A DNA stretch of 64,000 bases from Epiperipatus broadwayi. Lineage: Eukaryota; Onychophora; Udeonychophora; Euonychophora; Peripatidae. Both the position numbers and the translations under genes were made by a program. The DNA lies in contig JAQFVV010006197.1 of assembly GCA_028023455.1 (NCBI GenBank), positions 20,271,254 to 20,335,253 on the forward strand, given 5' to 3'. Positions 47,479 to 58,030 of this stretch are shown one piece after another (within the stretch, counting starts at the first letter, position 1; every line of letters starts with the position of its first letter). The notes beneath the pieces were generated by a model. It was not told the origin of the DNA, did no database searches, and was given only the letters and a program-made list of their open reading frames with translations.

Positions 47479-50400
47479 TTATGAATTCTTGAGCAATAAA
47501 GCCATTCAAAATAAATATATAAAATGACGTATACATTTGTGGGTTATATTAGCAGTAATCCAAAACAGCTGAAATCAGTGATTGTACTTGAAATATGCAT
47601 CCTCAATGTGACATCTTACATCTTGCTTTATATAGTTTTCATTCAATTTTCTGATCCATCTTACAAGCATAACATCCAAAACGGATTCCTTGATAAGATT
47701 AACAGACAAAAACAAATATAAAAAAAGTTATATAAAAGCATGTTTCAAGTTTTCATATATCTTAAAATATAATTAATGCTACAAGTTAAAAAGTAATTTT
47801 GAATGACATTAGTTTCATGCAAATTTATATTTCAATTCAATATGTTGCTGCTATACACATGAAGTTTTTACTTTTGGAAAAATTAGATATAATTTCAGTT
47901 TCCCACCTTCTCATCCTTCTTTTATTAAATAAAATAATATCATACTGTAACAGGGACAAACCATAACAGAAAAGCATACAATATAATAAAACATATAAAA
48001 CTGCTATATGTAAGACTGTCAAAAGTATGTGAATATATTAAAACTCAACAGTAAGACCTCAGTAAATGTCTGTAATGAAACATGATTCTTGACAGCAATG
48101 TTATCAAAACTTTAATTTGTCTAAAACAAAACCAAAAAAGGAAAAATGCAAAGAATACTGTACATCACTGCAATCAGAATTATGGCTTGTGAATGGTAGA
48201 TGCAATATGATAGTTGATGGAAACAATGAAGAAAAAATACTGTTATTTATATTAAACTAATTTTGATACCAAGACAAGAAGAGAAAATATGTCAGCAAAT
48301 AAAAATAACAAGACTGATGCAACAAAGTCCATGTAATTTAACATCTGTTTAAAAAATTGATAAAAAGTCAGTACATATCTATTATGTTTTTGTTTTGTTT
48401 TTGGAAAGACAGACTCAAGTTTTGGCTATTTACAAAAATTAATAGAGAATGATTAATGAATTTTCGCTCAAAATGTTAAATCTTCTAAGAACCTAAATAT
48501 AATTATGTATGTATAATATATGTATTTGCATGTCCATTCGGTAGGGAGATTTATATCAAAAATTCCCATTATTCTAAAATTAAACTTCTTAGAATATATA
48601 TTTTTTTTGCATTCATCAGAAATCAATCCAGGAATTTTTAATTCTTGAGTACTTCAGTCTTATCACATCGCTAAACCAGAACATTAACTAAATAGTTATA
48701 ATATCAAGGAAATAGAAAAGTTGTGTTCTAATAAAAAGCTGAATTTTTAAAAAAAGTTATTTTCTGAAAAAAACAACAACAACAACCCAGCAATAATTTT
48801 TCAGTTTATATTTTAGTTATATTCCAAAACAACTCATCAATATCCTGATGAAAGCCTATGCATTCTAGCTACGTTAATTATTACCATAACATAATATTCA
48901 TTCTGCTTTGAGATAAACATCATTCAATCACTTAATCAAAATATGTATATAAAACAAATATTATTTATTAACAAAACCATTTTCTTCACTCTAATCTAAT
49001 TCCATCTTTTGGAAGATATTAAAATAGTTACAAACATGTATATAATGTATACAAACAGGTTGGCTCAGGTTCCAAACTTAAAGGCTTTTTTTTTAATTTC
49101 AAGCTAATGCATATTTGCATCAGTTCTAGTTTGGAATCTGAATTCATCATTATAAAGACTAAAATCAGAAATTAGTACAAACATGGGATTAAAGTGCACT
49201 GATAACTAAAGCATATAATAAATGGTACCAGATTAGAGAGGAGAAATATCCTTGCATATATAATAAGTTTTGGGAATCAAAGGTGTGTTTGTATTAATAT
49301 TTATTTATTAAAAATTTTTTATAGAAAAATTGTACTTTGTAATAGTTACTCATTCAGACCATTTTTGACATGGCTAATAGTTTATTTTTAAACATAATGA
49401 GTCCATGTTATAATTTTCATTGCTAGATATCAGGTCTAATCAAGAAGTTCACTCAGTTTTTGCATCATGCGGAAGGGTATTTTCATATTATCAAGACAAA
49501 AAGTGAGTTTTAATTTGATTTGAAAGCTTATTTTTATATGTCAATTATATTTCCATTTATTTTTATTAATTTAAATAAAATATATTTAATTTTTATATGA
49601 AGAAATATTTTTTAAAAATTAAAAAACTTTATATAGTGAGGTAAGAACATTGATTTAATTTTCAGATTGTATATATATATATTTATTTTTCAATATAAAT
49701 TATAATATTTTATAAATTTTAATTTCATTTGTTTAAATAGTTAAAATAATTACAAAAAATAATTTAATTTTTCTAAAATCTCTTATTCATTGAAAGCTAC
49801 AAATATTAAAAATTAAAGCTATCATTTTAAGCCTAAACTTATATAGCTAGATTCAATATTTAATGAAAGTGTTAATCTCTAGATCCTAATAAAGACTTTA
49901 TTTTATTAACACTTTCAAATTAAGATATCTAAAATAATGATGAAAATACAGACTGAAACTTTATTTTTGCTTACATATACACACACACTCTAGTTGATAT
50001 ACTCTATAACCAACTTAGCATTCACAACAATGATCATTATCAATTTGTATTCACTATTTTGATTTTAAATTGATTATTCACTATAACATTCTTAAAAAAT
50101 TCAAAAATTGTTGGTAGCTATTTTTAAAAATGGGTGCCATTTAGTAAGACTGATGGTGTCATAGAATAGTTTCTTTATTAAAGATGTCATCCAAAAGTAA
50201 AATAGTGGCTTCATGCTGAAACTGTACAGTACAGAATTACAGTACTGTATTTAATATTTTGATCAAAAATATAAAATATGATTAATGTACAATATAATAT
50301 TTATTGAATTTTCAACCAGCATCCTGATAACACAATCAATATTTTATTAATGATATATCCAAAGTAAAGACTTTCATTGTTAATGACTACAAAAGCATAT

Positions 50401-51825
50401 ATATATATATATTTTCAATATAATAAATAATCAAAATTATATTTTAATGACATACAACAACTAAATATATTAATATAATATTAAATTTTAAAATATGAAC
50501 ATTAGTTTAAAATGCACTATATTTACACACTTTTATACATTAAAATTCTTATGAACAGTACTTTACTTGCAGCAAAAATTATTATTATCATATAATTTAG
50601 TTATCATAATTGGTATTTTGATTTTTAAAAAAAATGATTTCGTGGATTATACAATTAATAATCAACTTTATATGATCAAAAATTACTAAATCTAAATTTA
50701 AAATAACACTGTACTTTCTTCATTTTAAACATCTTATTTATTCCAAGTATCCCTGGCAATGGCAGTCATTATTGCAAATACAAAAAAAAATATTGAAATG
50801 CAAAAAAAATGAAAATTTCATTCAGAATAAAACTAAAAATAAATTTTAGTCATATACTATTAATATTTCATTTTAAATTATGTATAGCATAAATATTAGC
50901 TAAACAATTCAGTTAATCAATTTTGGATTATAATTTTTACAAATGCTAATAATAAAAAATAATGTGAGCATGATTTCAAGCATTATGCAGATAATAATAA
51001 ATTTTGTATGAATAAAAATGCAACACAAATAAATTGAAGAAGATTCATATATTTACATACTCTGTATCTCTGTTGTAACAAGTACTACACTATTCAAATA
51101 ATTTCTAAATCGTTTCCAAGAAAATTGTTACTGTGCTTAATAAAAAGTGACATCTCATGCCAAAAAGCATATTTGTATATAAAATATTGTTTATTTAGAT
51201 CTGCATAGTGTATATAAAAATGCATTAAATAGTGAGTACAATATGCAAACATAGAATGCATTAGAAACTTTTTTTTTCTTTTTTAATATATCAGTTTTTT
51301 TTTTTTAATTAACTGCTTGATTAGCTTGCTAACATATAATTCTATAATTTGATTATCTTTACACTGTTAAATGAGATATTATTAAACATTGCTTTTTTAA
51401 TTCTAAATAACATCATGTAAATAAGACTATGAATTTTAAAAAATAAAAATTCTGTGTGGGTTTTTTTTTCAGTGCATTGATTAACAACTTTGTAGAAGAA
51501 TACTAAATAGTGTCAACTGTGAGCTTATTCTCCCTTTTTTGGTACATTTTTTTTTCACAATAAAATTACATTTATTTTCTAACAATATTGAAAAAGATTT
51601 TTTAATGATTACAGCTAGCAGCAACTAATACTACAGAACATGACCTCACTTCTTTAACCTATAGATCAAGGATTCATCATACTCTTCAAGATATGTTAAG
51701 TTCAGCAAATTATGCAGCATTTTGTCAAATTTTAGATAAAGATACCTAAAAAAAATGATGATACTATAAAAAAACTTTAACAATCACACATGAATAATTA
51801 AGCAATAAGGAAGTAATGCAACTAG
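47479..51825. other. AT-rich non-coding stretch
   Basis: A small hairpin (GAAAGTGTTAAT / ATTAACACTTTC) lies at 49864-49916, and (AT)n tracts near 49670 and 50400. All frames are under 70 codons and lack recognisable motifs. No element boundary was identified. Confidence 0.4.
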
Positions 51826-52086
51826 ATGAAGAAAAAAAATCATAAGCCTATTGAAAAAAAACCTGGATTCAAAAATGGTTCTAGTCTTATAGCTAAAGAC
51901 GCTGCTCTATGGTGCCGTTTTCGTGCTAAAACACATAAAAATGCTGTTTCCGCAGTTGACACGTTCGAACCCACATTTTCTGTAATACAACTTTTTTGTT
52001 GTGCTACAGATTGCAGGCCACTATGTCGCGTTGCAGTACAGCATGTATGTCGCATCACAGCAAATAAATTTGGTGAATTCGCATAG
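51826..52086 (+). other. GC- and CpG-richer segment with an 86-codon frame
   Basis: An open frame (MKKKNHKPIEKKPGFKNGSS at the N-terminus, later a Cys-rich CCATDCRPLC stretch) spans a segment with several CpG dinucleotides in an otherwise CpG-poor window. The DNA also contains TAGCTAAAGACG and CGTTCGAACCCAC about 68 bp apart, reminiscent of pol III A and B boxes. I therefore favour a retroposon over a gene, but neither reading is proven. The minus-strand 72-codon frame overlaps it fully. Confidence 0.3.
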
Positions 52087-52359
52087 TTTACAAAATTGTT
52101 ACGGCTTGGTGAGAGGGTGTGTATATTTGAATTGGATGGAAATGTTGTTTTGATTGAATTTTTTTTTTTAAAGTATTGAAATGTTCAGATTTTCTAAAAT
52201 AATAATTATCAGACTTTTTACAATGTACTGTATTGAAGTTTTAAGTGGGAAAATGTTGACAAGATATATGTGTAAAGTGAGTTGGAATTAGATAATGTGT
52301 CAAGTAGCATACTATTCATAACATTCCACAAGACAAATAATATTCTACTGTGTGTTTAT
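52087..52359. other. AT-rich spacer
   Basis: Nothing assignable. Confidence 0.4.
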
Positions 52360-53155
52360 TTTTGAAGTAAAAAATAGCAGAAACACAAAAATATCCAGTA
52401 AGAAAAGTACAATTCTACACTCTTTTTTTAAATTTCATAAAAAGCATATATTATAAACATGGTTAATAAGTAAAGAAGACATTTTATATATATTTGTTGT
52501 TGTTTAAACACGTTTACTTTCTTTCTTTTCTCCGACTACTGTTATACTTTGTTGAATATATTTTACGTTTATTGTTATCATTTATTTTATATATGTTAAT
52601 AAAAAATAAGTATTTACAAAAAGTATAATGTTGATATTTTTTATTTTAGCATTACAAACAACAGAACCCTAACCCTAAAACTAACCCTAAACCTAACCCT
52701 AACCCTAAAACTAACCCTAAACCTAACCCTACTTTTACTTTTTGTTGTGATTCTATTTGAAGTAAAAAATAGCAGTAATATCTGTTTGTCTGTAAAAAAT
52801 AAAAATGTAAAATGAAAACTAAAAAAGGAAAAAATAGCGGTAACATAATAATATCTGTTTGTCTGTAAAAATTAAAATTTAAAAGGAAGACTAAAAAATT
52901 TTACTTTTTATTCCGATTATGAGTTTTTAAACAACAAGAAAAAAAAAACCGTAACCCCACTAAAAAAATATCCGATAGAAAATTGTTTTATGTAATAAAG
53001 AAAAATAAAAAACACGACTCAAATTGTAATTTGTTGATTTTATTTTACATTTACTGTTATCATTTAATTTGTATATGTTAATAAAAAATAATATTTAAAA
53101 AAGACGATTTTGTTTTTTTTTATAATTTTTGCATTACAAAAAACACATCAAAATG
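52360..53155. repeat. Duplicated repeat block containing a telomere-like array
   Basis: A segment with GTTATCATTTA, TATATGTTAATAAAAAATAA and then TGCATTACAAA-type sequence occurs at about 52555-52662 and again at 53035-53135, offset roughly 480 bp. Between them GAAGTAAAAAATAGCAG (also at 52364 and 52759) and ATCTGTTTGTCTGTAAAAA (52780 and 52852) recur. The block looks like an internally duplicated element. No coding frame is present. Confidence 0.6.
52664..52732 (-). repeat. Interstitial TTAGGG-type array with a 30-bp higher-order unit
   Basis: On the plus strand CCCTAA units and variants (CCCTAAAA, CCCTAAAC) alternate in a fixed order that repeats every 30 bp, just over two cycles. The G-rich strand would read TTAGGG with TTTTAGGG and GTTTAGGG variants. 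Regular variants show it is not a fresh telomere healing product. A leucine-glycine frame through it is an artefact. Confidence 0.85.
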
Positions 53156-54397
53156 ATTAAAATCAACGGCCAAGGAATGTTCATATTTTATAGTTTTAGC
53201 AAGAAAACAGTGCCATCGAACGGCAACTTTATCTATAATACTAGCACCTCAAAAACTAAAAAAACTGATTTTGTATGATTAGCCATAAACGGCACTTTCA
53301 AAGAATTTGAATTCAATTTAGAATACTCCATCAAAACTAAATATGCCTTAAATCAATGAATGAGACTTTATAATATATTGTACAAAATTAAAAATCTAAG
53401 AAATTAGTCAATCATCAATTCTATTTTTTGGAGATCCTCAGCTATCACACTTGGTGTACTCTTCCAAAAAAATCCAAGATTTAAAACACAATGATAGATG
53501 CTTAGAATGAGCAACAAATGACTCAGAAAATTGGATGATAGTGAGTGCTGATTGAATGGATTATAAAATAAAAAAAACTTTAAAGTATGTGGGGTTTTTT
53601 TCTTTTTACATATATTTCAGTTGCATTGTCTTGCAAATACTATACATACTTAAAGTATATACCTGCATAATACACATTAAGCACAGTTTACTCATGCTTA
53701 TATTGTCCGTTGTTTTTTTTTTTTTAAAAAAACTACAATATATACTAGGTTAAGTTGTTCATTAATATAATGTTAACAATTTACGATATAATTTTATCTG
53801 CAGGAAGAAGTTAAACTTTTTTCCATAGAAAACCATTATAATTCTCTTGCTTTTTATACAATCTTCTTGCTTTACGATGAATTTTGGAAAACCAATAAGT
53901 TCTCACTAAGGGTAAAAATGTATTTATAATCTATATCATCATAATTTCACTTCATAAAAACTTTACAAATTGATCAACTGTGGGGAGAAAAATCTTTACT
54001 GTTTAAAAATAAATACAGTTTTATCAACTGATAAAAAAAATCCACTTCATTTTTTCAAAGCTTGGAAGATAACAAAAGTTAATTTTATTTTCTAAAACAA
54101 CTTAACAATAATAATAAAAAAAAGTAATAAACTATTTACTTTCGAATAAATAATAATGAGAATATTTATTTATTGGAATAAATTTTGATTTATTTATTTA
54201 TTACTAGAGGTAATAAATAGTTGATTATGAATCTATAACTTTAGAATGCCTAAATAAAGTTCTTCTATCTACAATATTATTCATTACTTTCACATAAACG
54301 TAAGTTGTAACAGATATTATTGTTCACTTATTACTAGTCAAATATTGACTACTAACACAAATTCTTTTATAATAAATTGTTAATAATAAACTAATGC
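53156..54397. other. AT-rich stretch, perhaps an old coding relic at 53170-53500
   Basis: From 53170 to 53500 the composition is a little less AT-rich and one frame reads EFEFNLEYSIKTKYALNQ between stops. I do not recognise it. The remainder shows nothing. Confidence 0.3.
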
Positions 54398-54465
54398 TTT
54401 ATGTGGTTTAGCACACTCATAAAGAAATGGAATTGAGAGTAAAGATTCCAGGATGAAAGTTTAAC
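54398..54465 (+). mobile_element. Possible second-family SINE relic
   Basis: Parallels 47393-47478 over TATGTGGTTTAGCACA and AAAGATTCCAGGATG. Eroded, and weak on its own. Confidence 0.3.
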
Positions 54466-54623
54466 ATACTTTTGATGATCAAATATCATAGGATCTCCTG
54501 AAAAATTATAACCATTCAATTATTTATTTAAGGTGATAATAGGTAAATATGTTCCATTTCATTTAAAAACTAAATGTTCCAATAAAAGTAAGACTTACAT
54601 TGTAATCTGACTTTTCAATTTTC

Positions 54624-55134
54624 ATCTAAACCAGGGATGGGCAATTGTTTTGGCTCAGGGGGCACAGAGGTTGGCGGAGGGCTGCATTGGGGGCCACTTT
54701 GTGGAAGCGAAGGTTAGTGGAGGGCCGCACCTTTTTTTCATGACACAATAAACACACTGCTTTATTCCCTGTATTACCAAAGAAATATTTGTTTGTCCAT
54801 TCTTCATTAAACACATGACATTCATCACCGATTTTACATTTTTTTGGAGGGTTTATGGTTTCACTAAAGTTGGAAATGTATATATTTGCTAATGCAAAGA
54901 CAAAATTGAAATTAACCAGAACAACTGGAAAAGCACTGTACATCATACCTACTCTGCGCATGTGTATTGATGTGGCCATCCTAGTGAAAAATATGAGATG
55001 AATCTTCAGTCGTGGACGGGAAGGAAATCTCAGTTCAAAGCAGATTTTTCTGATTGTCTTGGAGGGCCGCATAAAAACTCTTAGTGGGCCGCATGTGGCG
55101 CTTGGGCCGCTATTTGCCCACCCCTGATCTGAAC
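54624..55134 (-). mobile_element. Short hAT transposon with TIRs and 8-bp target duplication
   Basis: The element runs 54632-55126 (495 bp). Its ends are CAGGGATGGGCAATTG and, inverted, CAGGGGTGGGCAAATAG, typical hAT terminal repeats. The 8-bp flanks ATCTAAAC (54624-54631) and ATCTGAAC (55127-55134) differ at one base and match hAT target duplication length. Both subterminal regions are rich in GGCCGCA-like motifs. It keeps a little of the transposase N-terminus but no catalytic core, so it depended on a full-length relative. Confidence 0.92.
54700..54866 (-). pseudogene. BED-type zinc finger relic of the hAT transposase
   Basis: Minus-strand reading gives KIGDECHVFNEEWTNKYFF, then GNKAVCLLCHEKKVRPSTN and LRFH. 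FNEEWTxKYFF, a CxxC pair and a following H are the hallmarks of the BED finger (DNA binding) in ZBED/GTF2IRD2-like hAT transposases. The finger is cut short: the second zinc-binding pair is incomplete and the frame runs into the GC-rich end. The open frame continues upstream past the element edge to 55177, so its apparent start is outside the transposon and not real. Confidence 0.75.
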
Positions 55135-56041
55135 TATTAATCTGCCAAAAGACAAGTTGTTTATAACAATTTGACAACTTCCTTCTCTGTGGCTGTATAT
55201 TCTTTTGTTTTTAAACAATCATAATTAGTTCCTTCAGTTAAATCATCAATCAATATCCTTTTATCTATTTTTCTTATTTCCCACACAGATCTTTTCAATG
55301 AATCTTTTTTCTCTCTCTCTCTATATATGACAAATCCATTTTTTCCACTTACGATTTTTTTAATAAATAATATTTTTTCATATACTCACTCTGAATTCTC
55401 ATTCTACACCTATTTTTTTCCTTTTCTTCCATTTCTACAGTAATATATATATATATAGCCTTTTCTAAGATCCAAATTTCTGTTTCATATTAAATTAGAT
55501 TTATAGAAGAAACTTAGCAAGTCTTTTTATAAAGCCTAACTTTAATGAAACAACAATAATCTCTTATTAAAAGCCTATTTAACCCCTATCATTGTCACTA
55601 ATATTTTTGTCATTGTTCTTATTATTAAGTAAGTGTTTATTTAAATATTTAAAATCACTAAGTTGTTTTCTTATTACCATTTTAAATTTTTTATCACCCA
55701 TCTCATAGTATAGATTTAGTATTGGATAAAATTATGTTCATTCCAAATCTCTATAAATATTAATTGTACTTAATATTTGGTTACACTCATCATACAAGCA
55801 GCATCAGTCATATCATCAGTAAAAGTGATCCAATGAATTCCTCTTCCCAAATGCTAAATCTATCCTTGTCAAAACAAATATTAATTTAGAAATTCTTAAA
55901 AATAAATATTAAATTTTTTTGTCTTATTCTTCTTTATATCTATTTCTTTAATAAGAAATTATTTAATATTGAAATATATGTTTGATTTATATACAAACTG
56001 ATTAATAGTTTTCTCTTCTTTCAATCTTGTGAAATATATAG
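55135..56041. other. AT-rich non-coding stretch
   Basis: Short (CT)n and (AT)n tracts near 55312 and 55444. No other content recognised. Confidence 0.4.
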
Positions 56042-56405
56042 ATCCATGAGAATCACTCAACATGTATATTTATACAATGGAGCAAAACAAAAAAACTGAA
56101 TGTAGATTGATCTTTCTTGATCATGAATGTGCCATGGGGTACACGTTTTCTCCATCCAATGTTATAACAATTTGCTCTGAAAGGGACAATAAGGAAAGAA
56201 AATACAAAGAGGTGTGGGAAATTGTAGACAATCCACATTCTAACAACAAAAAGGATTCATGTACTCCATTGTCCAGAAAATGGAATATATAATTGCCATA
56301 TTTGCATATAATACCTCATTTATATTTTACATCATGATATATAAGTACACTTGTATTGCATAACTTTACCAGCACTATGATTCTGGCAGCATTTTGCCAA
56401 AAGAT
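56042..56405 (+). pseudogene. Penelope-like GIY-YIG C-terminus and 3' UTR, truncated
   Basis: Reads SMRITQHVYLYNGAKQKN-like, then ECRLIFLDHECAMGYTFSPS, ICSERDNKERKYKEVWEIVD, NPHSNNKKDSCTPLSRK and a stop at about 56290. These match the C-terminal half of the nuclease in the 31-kb element, including the R..QH pair. The GIY, YIG and Cys-pair part is missing, so the copy is 5'-truncated. The 3' UTR keeps TATGATTCTGGCAG, shared with the 31-kb element, and ends where a family C copy begins. Confidence 0.75.
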
Positions 56406-57100
56406 CTGGACCAACTGATTGCTGGTTTAGCATGAAATACGTATATGTATATTGGTGATTATTTATCTTTTCAACAAATGTGTGTTCGAGTGTATCAGTG
56501 TTATGAGATAGTGTGGAGAGTGGTGGGTCATGTGAAAGTCTGTGCTCATATACCCTATACATTACATATATAGACTCGGGTACATATAAGCTTGTGTGTT
56601 TCAGCTATTACATAAGTAGAGATGTCTGCCCATCACTTCTATGTGTATTAAATGGATTATGTCCTGTACATGAGGGGTCATATTGACCTTAGGTCAACAT
56701 GGGTGTGACAAGAATCTCGGTCTCAGGGTGGCCTTTGAGCATTCCATCAGATTTTCAATTGGATGGACGGTTGAAGAGTTGGAGTGTGGAGTAGATTGAA
56801 GCCTGTCCATTAAAGTATGAGGTTTGGCTATCTTAATATATATCTGAACCCTTATAGCATATATGTGTAGAGATGGTAACCTGGACCAACTGATGATTGC
56901 TGGTTTAGCATGAAATATGTTTATTGGTGATTATTTATCTTTTCAACATATGTATGTTCGAGTGTATCAGTATTATGAGATAGTGTGGAGAGTGGTGGGT
57001 CATGTGAAAGTCTGTGCTCATATACCTTATTTATTACATATATAGAGTCAGGTATATATAAGCCTCTGTGTTTCAGCTATTAATTAGTTTATGTTTATTA
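56406..57100 (+). mobile_element. Family C, tandem pair (period about 473 bp)
   Basis: The module CTGGACCAACTGATTGCTGG through GTGCTCATATACCCTATA (56408-56563) recurs at 56882-57033. Between them lies the longest family C body: CATCACTTCTATGTGTATTA, GTCCTGTACATGAGGGGTCA, GAGCATTCCATCAGATTTTC, GTAGATTGAAGCCTGTCCAT. Sequence after each module (ATTACATATATAGA, GTGTTTCAGCTATTA) is also shared. This is the reference copy for the family. No coding capacity. Confidence 0.75.
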
Positions 57101-57254
57101 TATCTTTTCATCAGAATTCAAAGACAACAAGTGCTTAAGAATTAAATATTAATCTAATTTAGTCATAGTAAAATAGTTTTCTAAGATAAATGAAAGAAAT
57201 ATTATTCATTTCCTCTCTATATAAAAGGATATCTCAACAATAATTCTTATTATA
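57101..57254. other. AT-rich spacer
   Basis: Nothing assignable. Confidence 0.35.
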
Positions 57255-57417
57255 ATATAGGCAATTTGAACACAGATTTAAGCTCCCTTCAACCATCCAT
57301 TCTATCTCATACAAGTGTTACATATGACCACACACATGTAAAAAAGACAAACAATCTCCAATATATGAATTCTGTGCTGAACCAGCCATCATCACTTGAT
57401 CCAGATCATCATCATCA
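57255..57417 (-). mobile_element. RTE 3' tail / family C module
   Basis: Immediately after the RTE stop codon (minus strand) come GATGATGATGATGATCTGGA, then GTGATGATGGCTGGTTCAGC, TATTGGAGATTGTTTGTC and a tRNA-like end with GTGTTCAAAT. This is the same module that forms the outer arms of the family C palindromes. A short trinucleotide tail after the stop is common in RTE LINEs. It links family C to this LINE. Confidence 0.7.
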
Positions 57418-57845
57418 TCAACAACCATTATCAATCCACTGCAGGATGAAGGTCTCTCCAAGTTTAATCCATCTTCTCCGATCTTTAGCTTTTCTTTTCC
57501 ACAACACCCCTGCACATTTTCTTATTTGATCCATCCATCTCACATGTGGTCTCTTTCTGGGTCTTTTACAATCTCTTGGAATCCAGTTTAAAATTTCAAT
57601 TGTCCATCTAATATGTCCAGCCCAACTCCATTTCAATCTTTTAATTTTTTCAATAAGGTCAGTAACACCTGTTTGTTGTCTTACCCATACATTACGTTTT
57701 CGATCTCTTCTTGTTACTCCCAACATACATCTCTCCATACTCCTTTGAGTGGTCTGAAGTCTCTGTATTGCTCTTCTATTAAGTGTCTAAGTCTCAGATC
57801 CATAAGTAAGAACTGGTAAAACACATTTGTTAAAAACCATTCTTT
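57418..57845 (-). pseudogene. RTE-clade LINE, C-terminal end of ORF2
   Basis: Minus-strand text KCVLPVLTYGSET, stop, TLNRRAIQRLQTTQRSMER, then CMLGVTRRDRKRNVWVRQQT, GVTDLIEKIKRLKWSWAGHI, RPRKRPHVRWMDQIRK and LGETFILQWIDNG before the stop at 57418. This is the post-RT region of RTE ORF2 (LTYGSETWTL, RMLG.T..DR, WAGH.AR, GRP..RW.D). ORF2 normally makes an APE endonuclease and reverse transcriptase, neither of which is present. The Trp of SETWTL is TAG, and the ARM(D) after WAGH is altered. Otherwise about 107 codons are open. Confidence 0.88.
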
Positions 57846-58030
57846 TCAAACACATATCCCAATATTGGGATCATCATATCCCAATATATATATAATTAGT
57901 ACTTGGTTTATAGTGAGATAACAAATCTTCACACTTTAATGGACAGGCTTCAATCTACTCCACTCTCCAACTCTTCAGCCAACCATACCATTGAAAATCT
58001 GATGATGGAACACCCATCCAAAACTGACTT
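57846..58030 (-). mobile_element. Family C internal segment, upstream of the RTE piece
   Basis: Minus strand: GATTTTCAATGGTATGGTTG, GAGTAGATTGAAGCCTGTCC and TAAAGTGTGAAGATTTG match the body of the 56.6-57.0 kb copy in the same order. A tandem GATATGATGATCCCAATATT-like stretch lies at the junction with the LINE. The family C body, LINE fragment and family C tail therefore form one composite in one orientation. Confidence 0.65.

Noticed and set aside
52652-52846. Leucine-glycine-rich minus-strand frame
   Set aside because: It is a translation of the TTAGGG-type array, which is open in this frame by chance.
56053-56562. Minus-strand frames of 61 and 76 codons
   Set aside because: The first is antisense to the Penelope fragment and the second lies in non-coding family C sequence.
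57266-57819. Plus-strand frames of 87 and 68 codons and the 65-codon minus frame over the RTE fragment
   Set aside because: They are antisense or off-frame shadows of the minus-strand RTE coding remnant and its tail.
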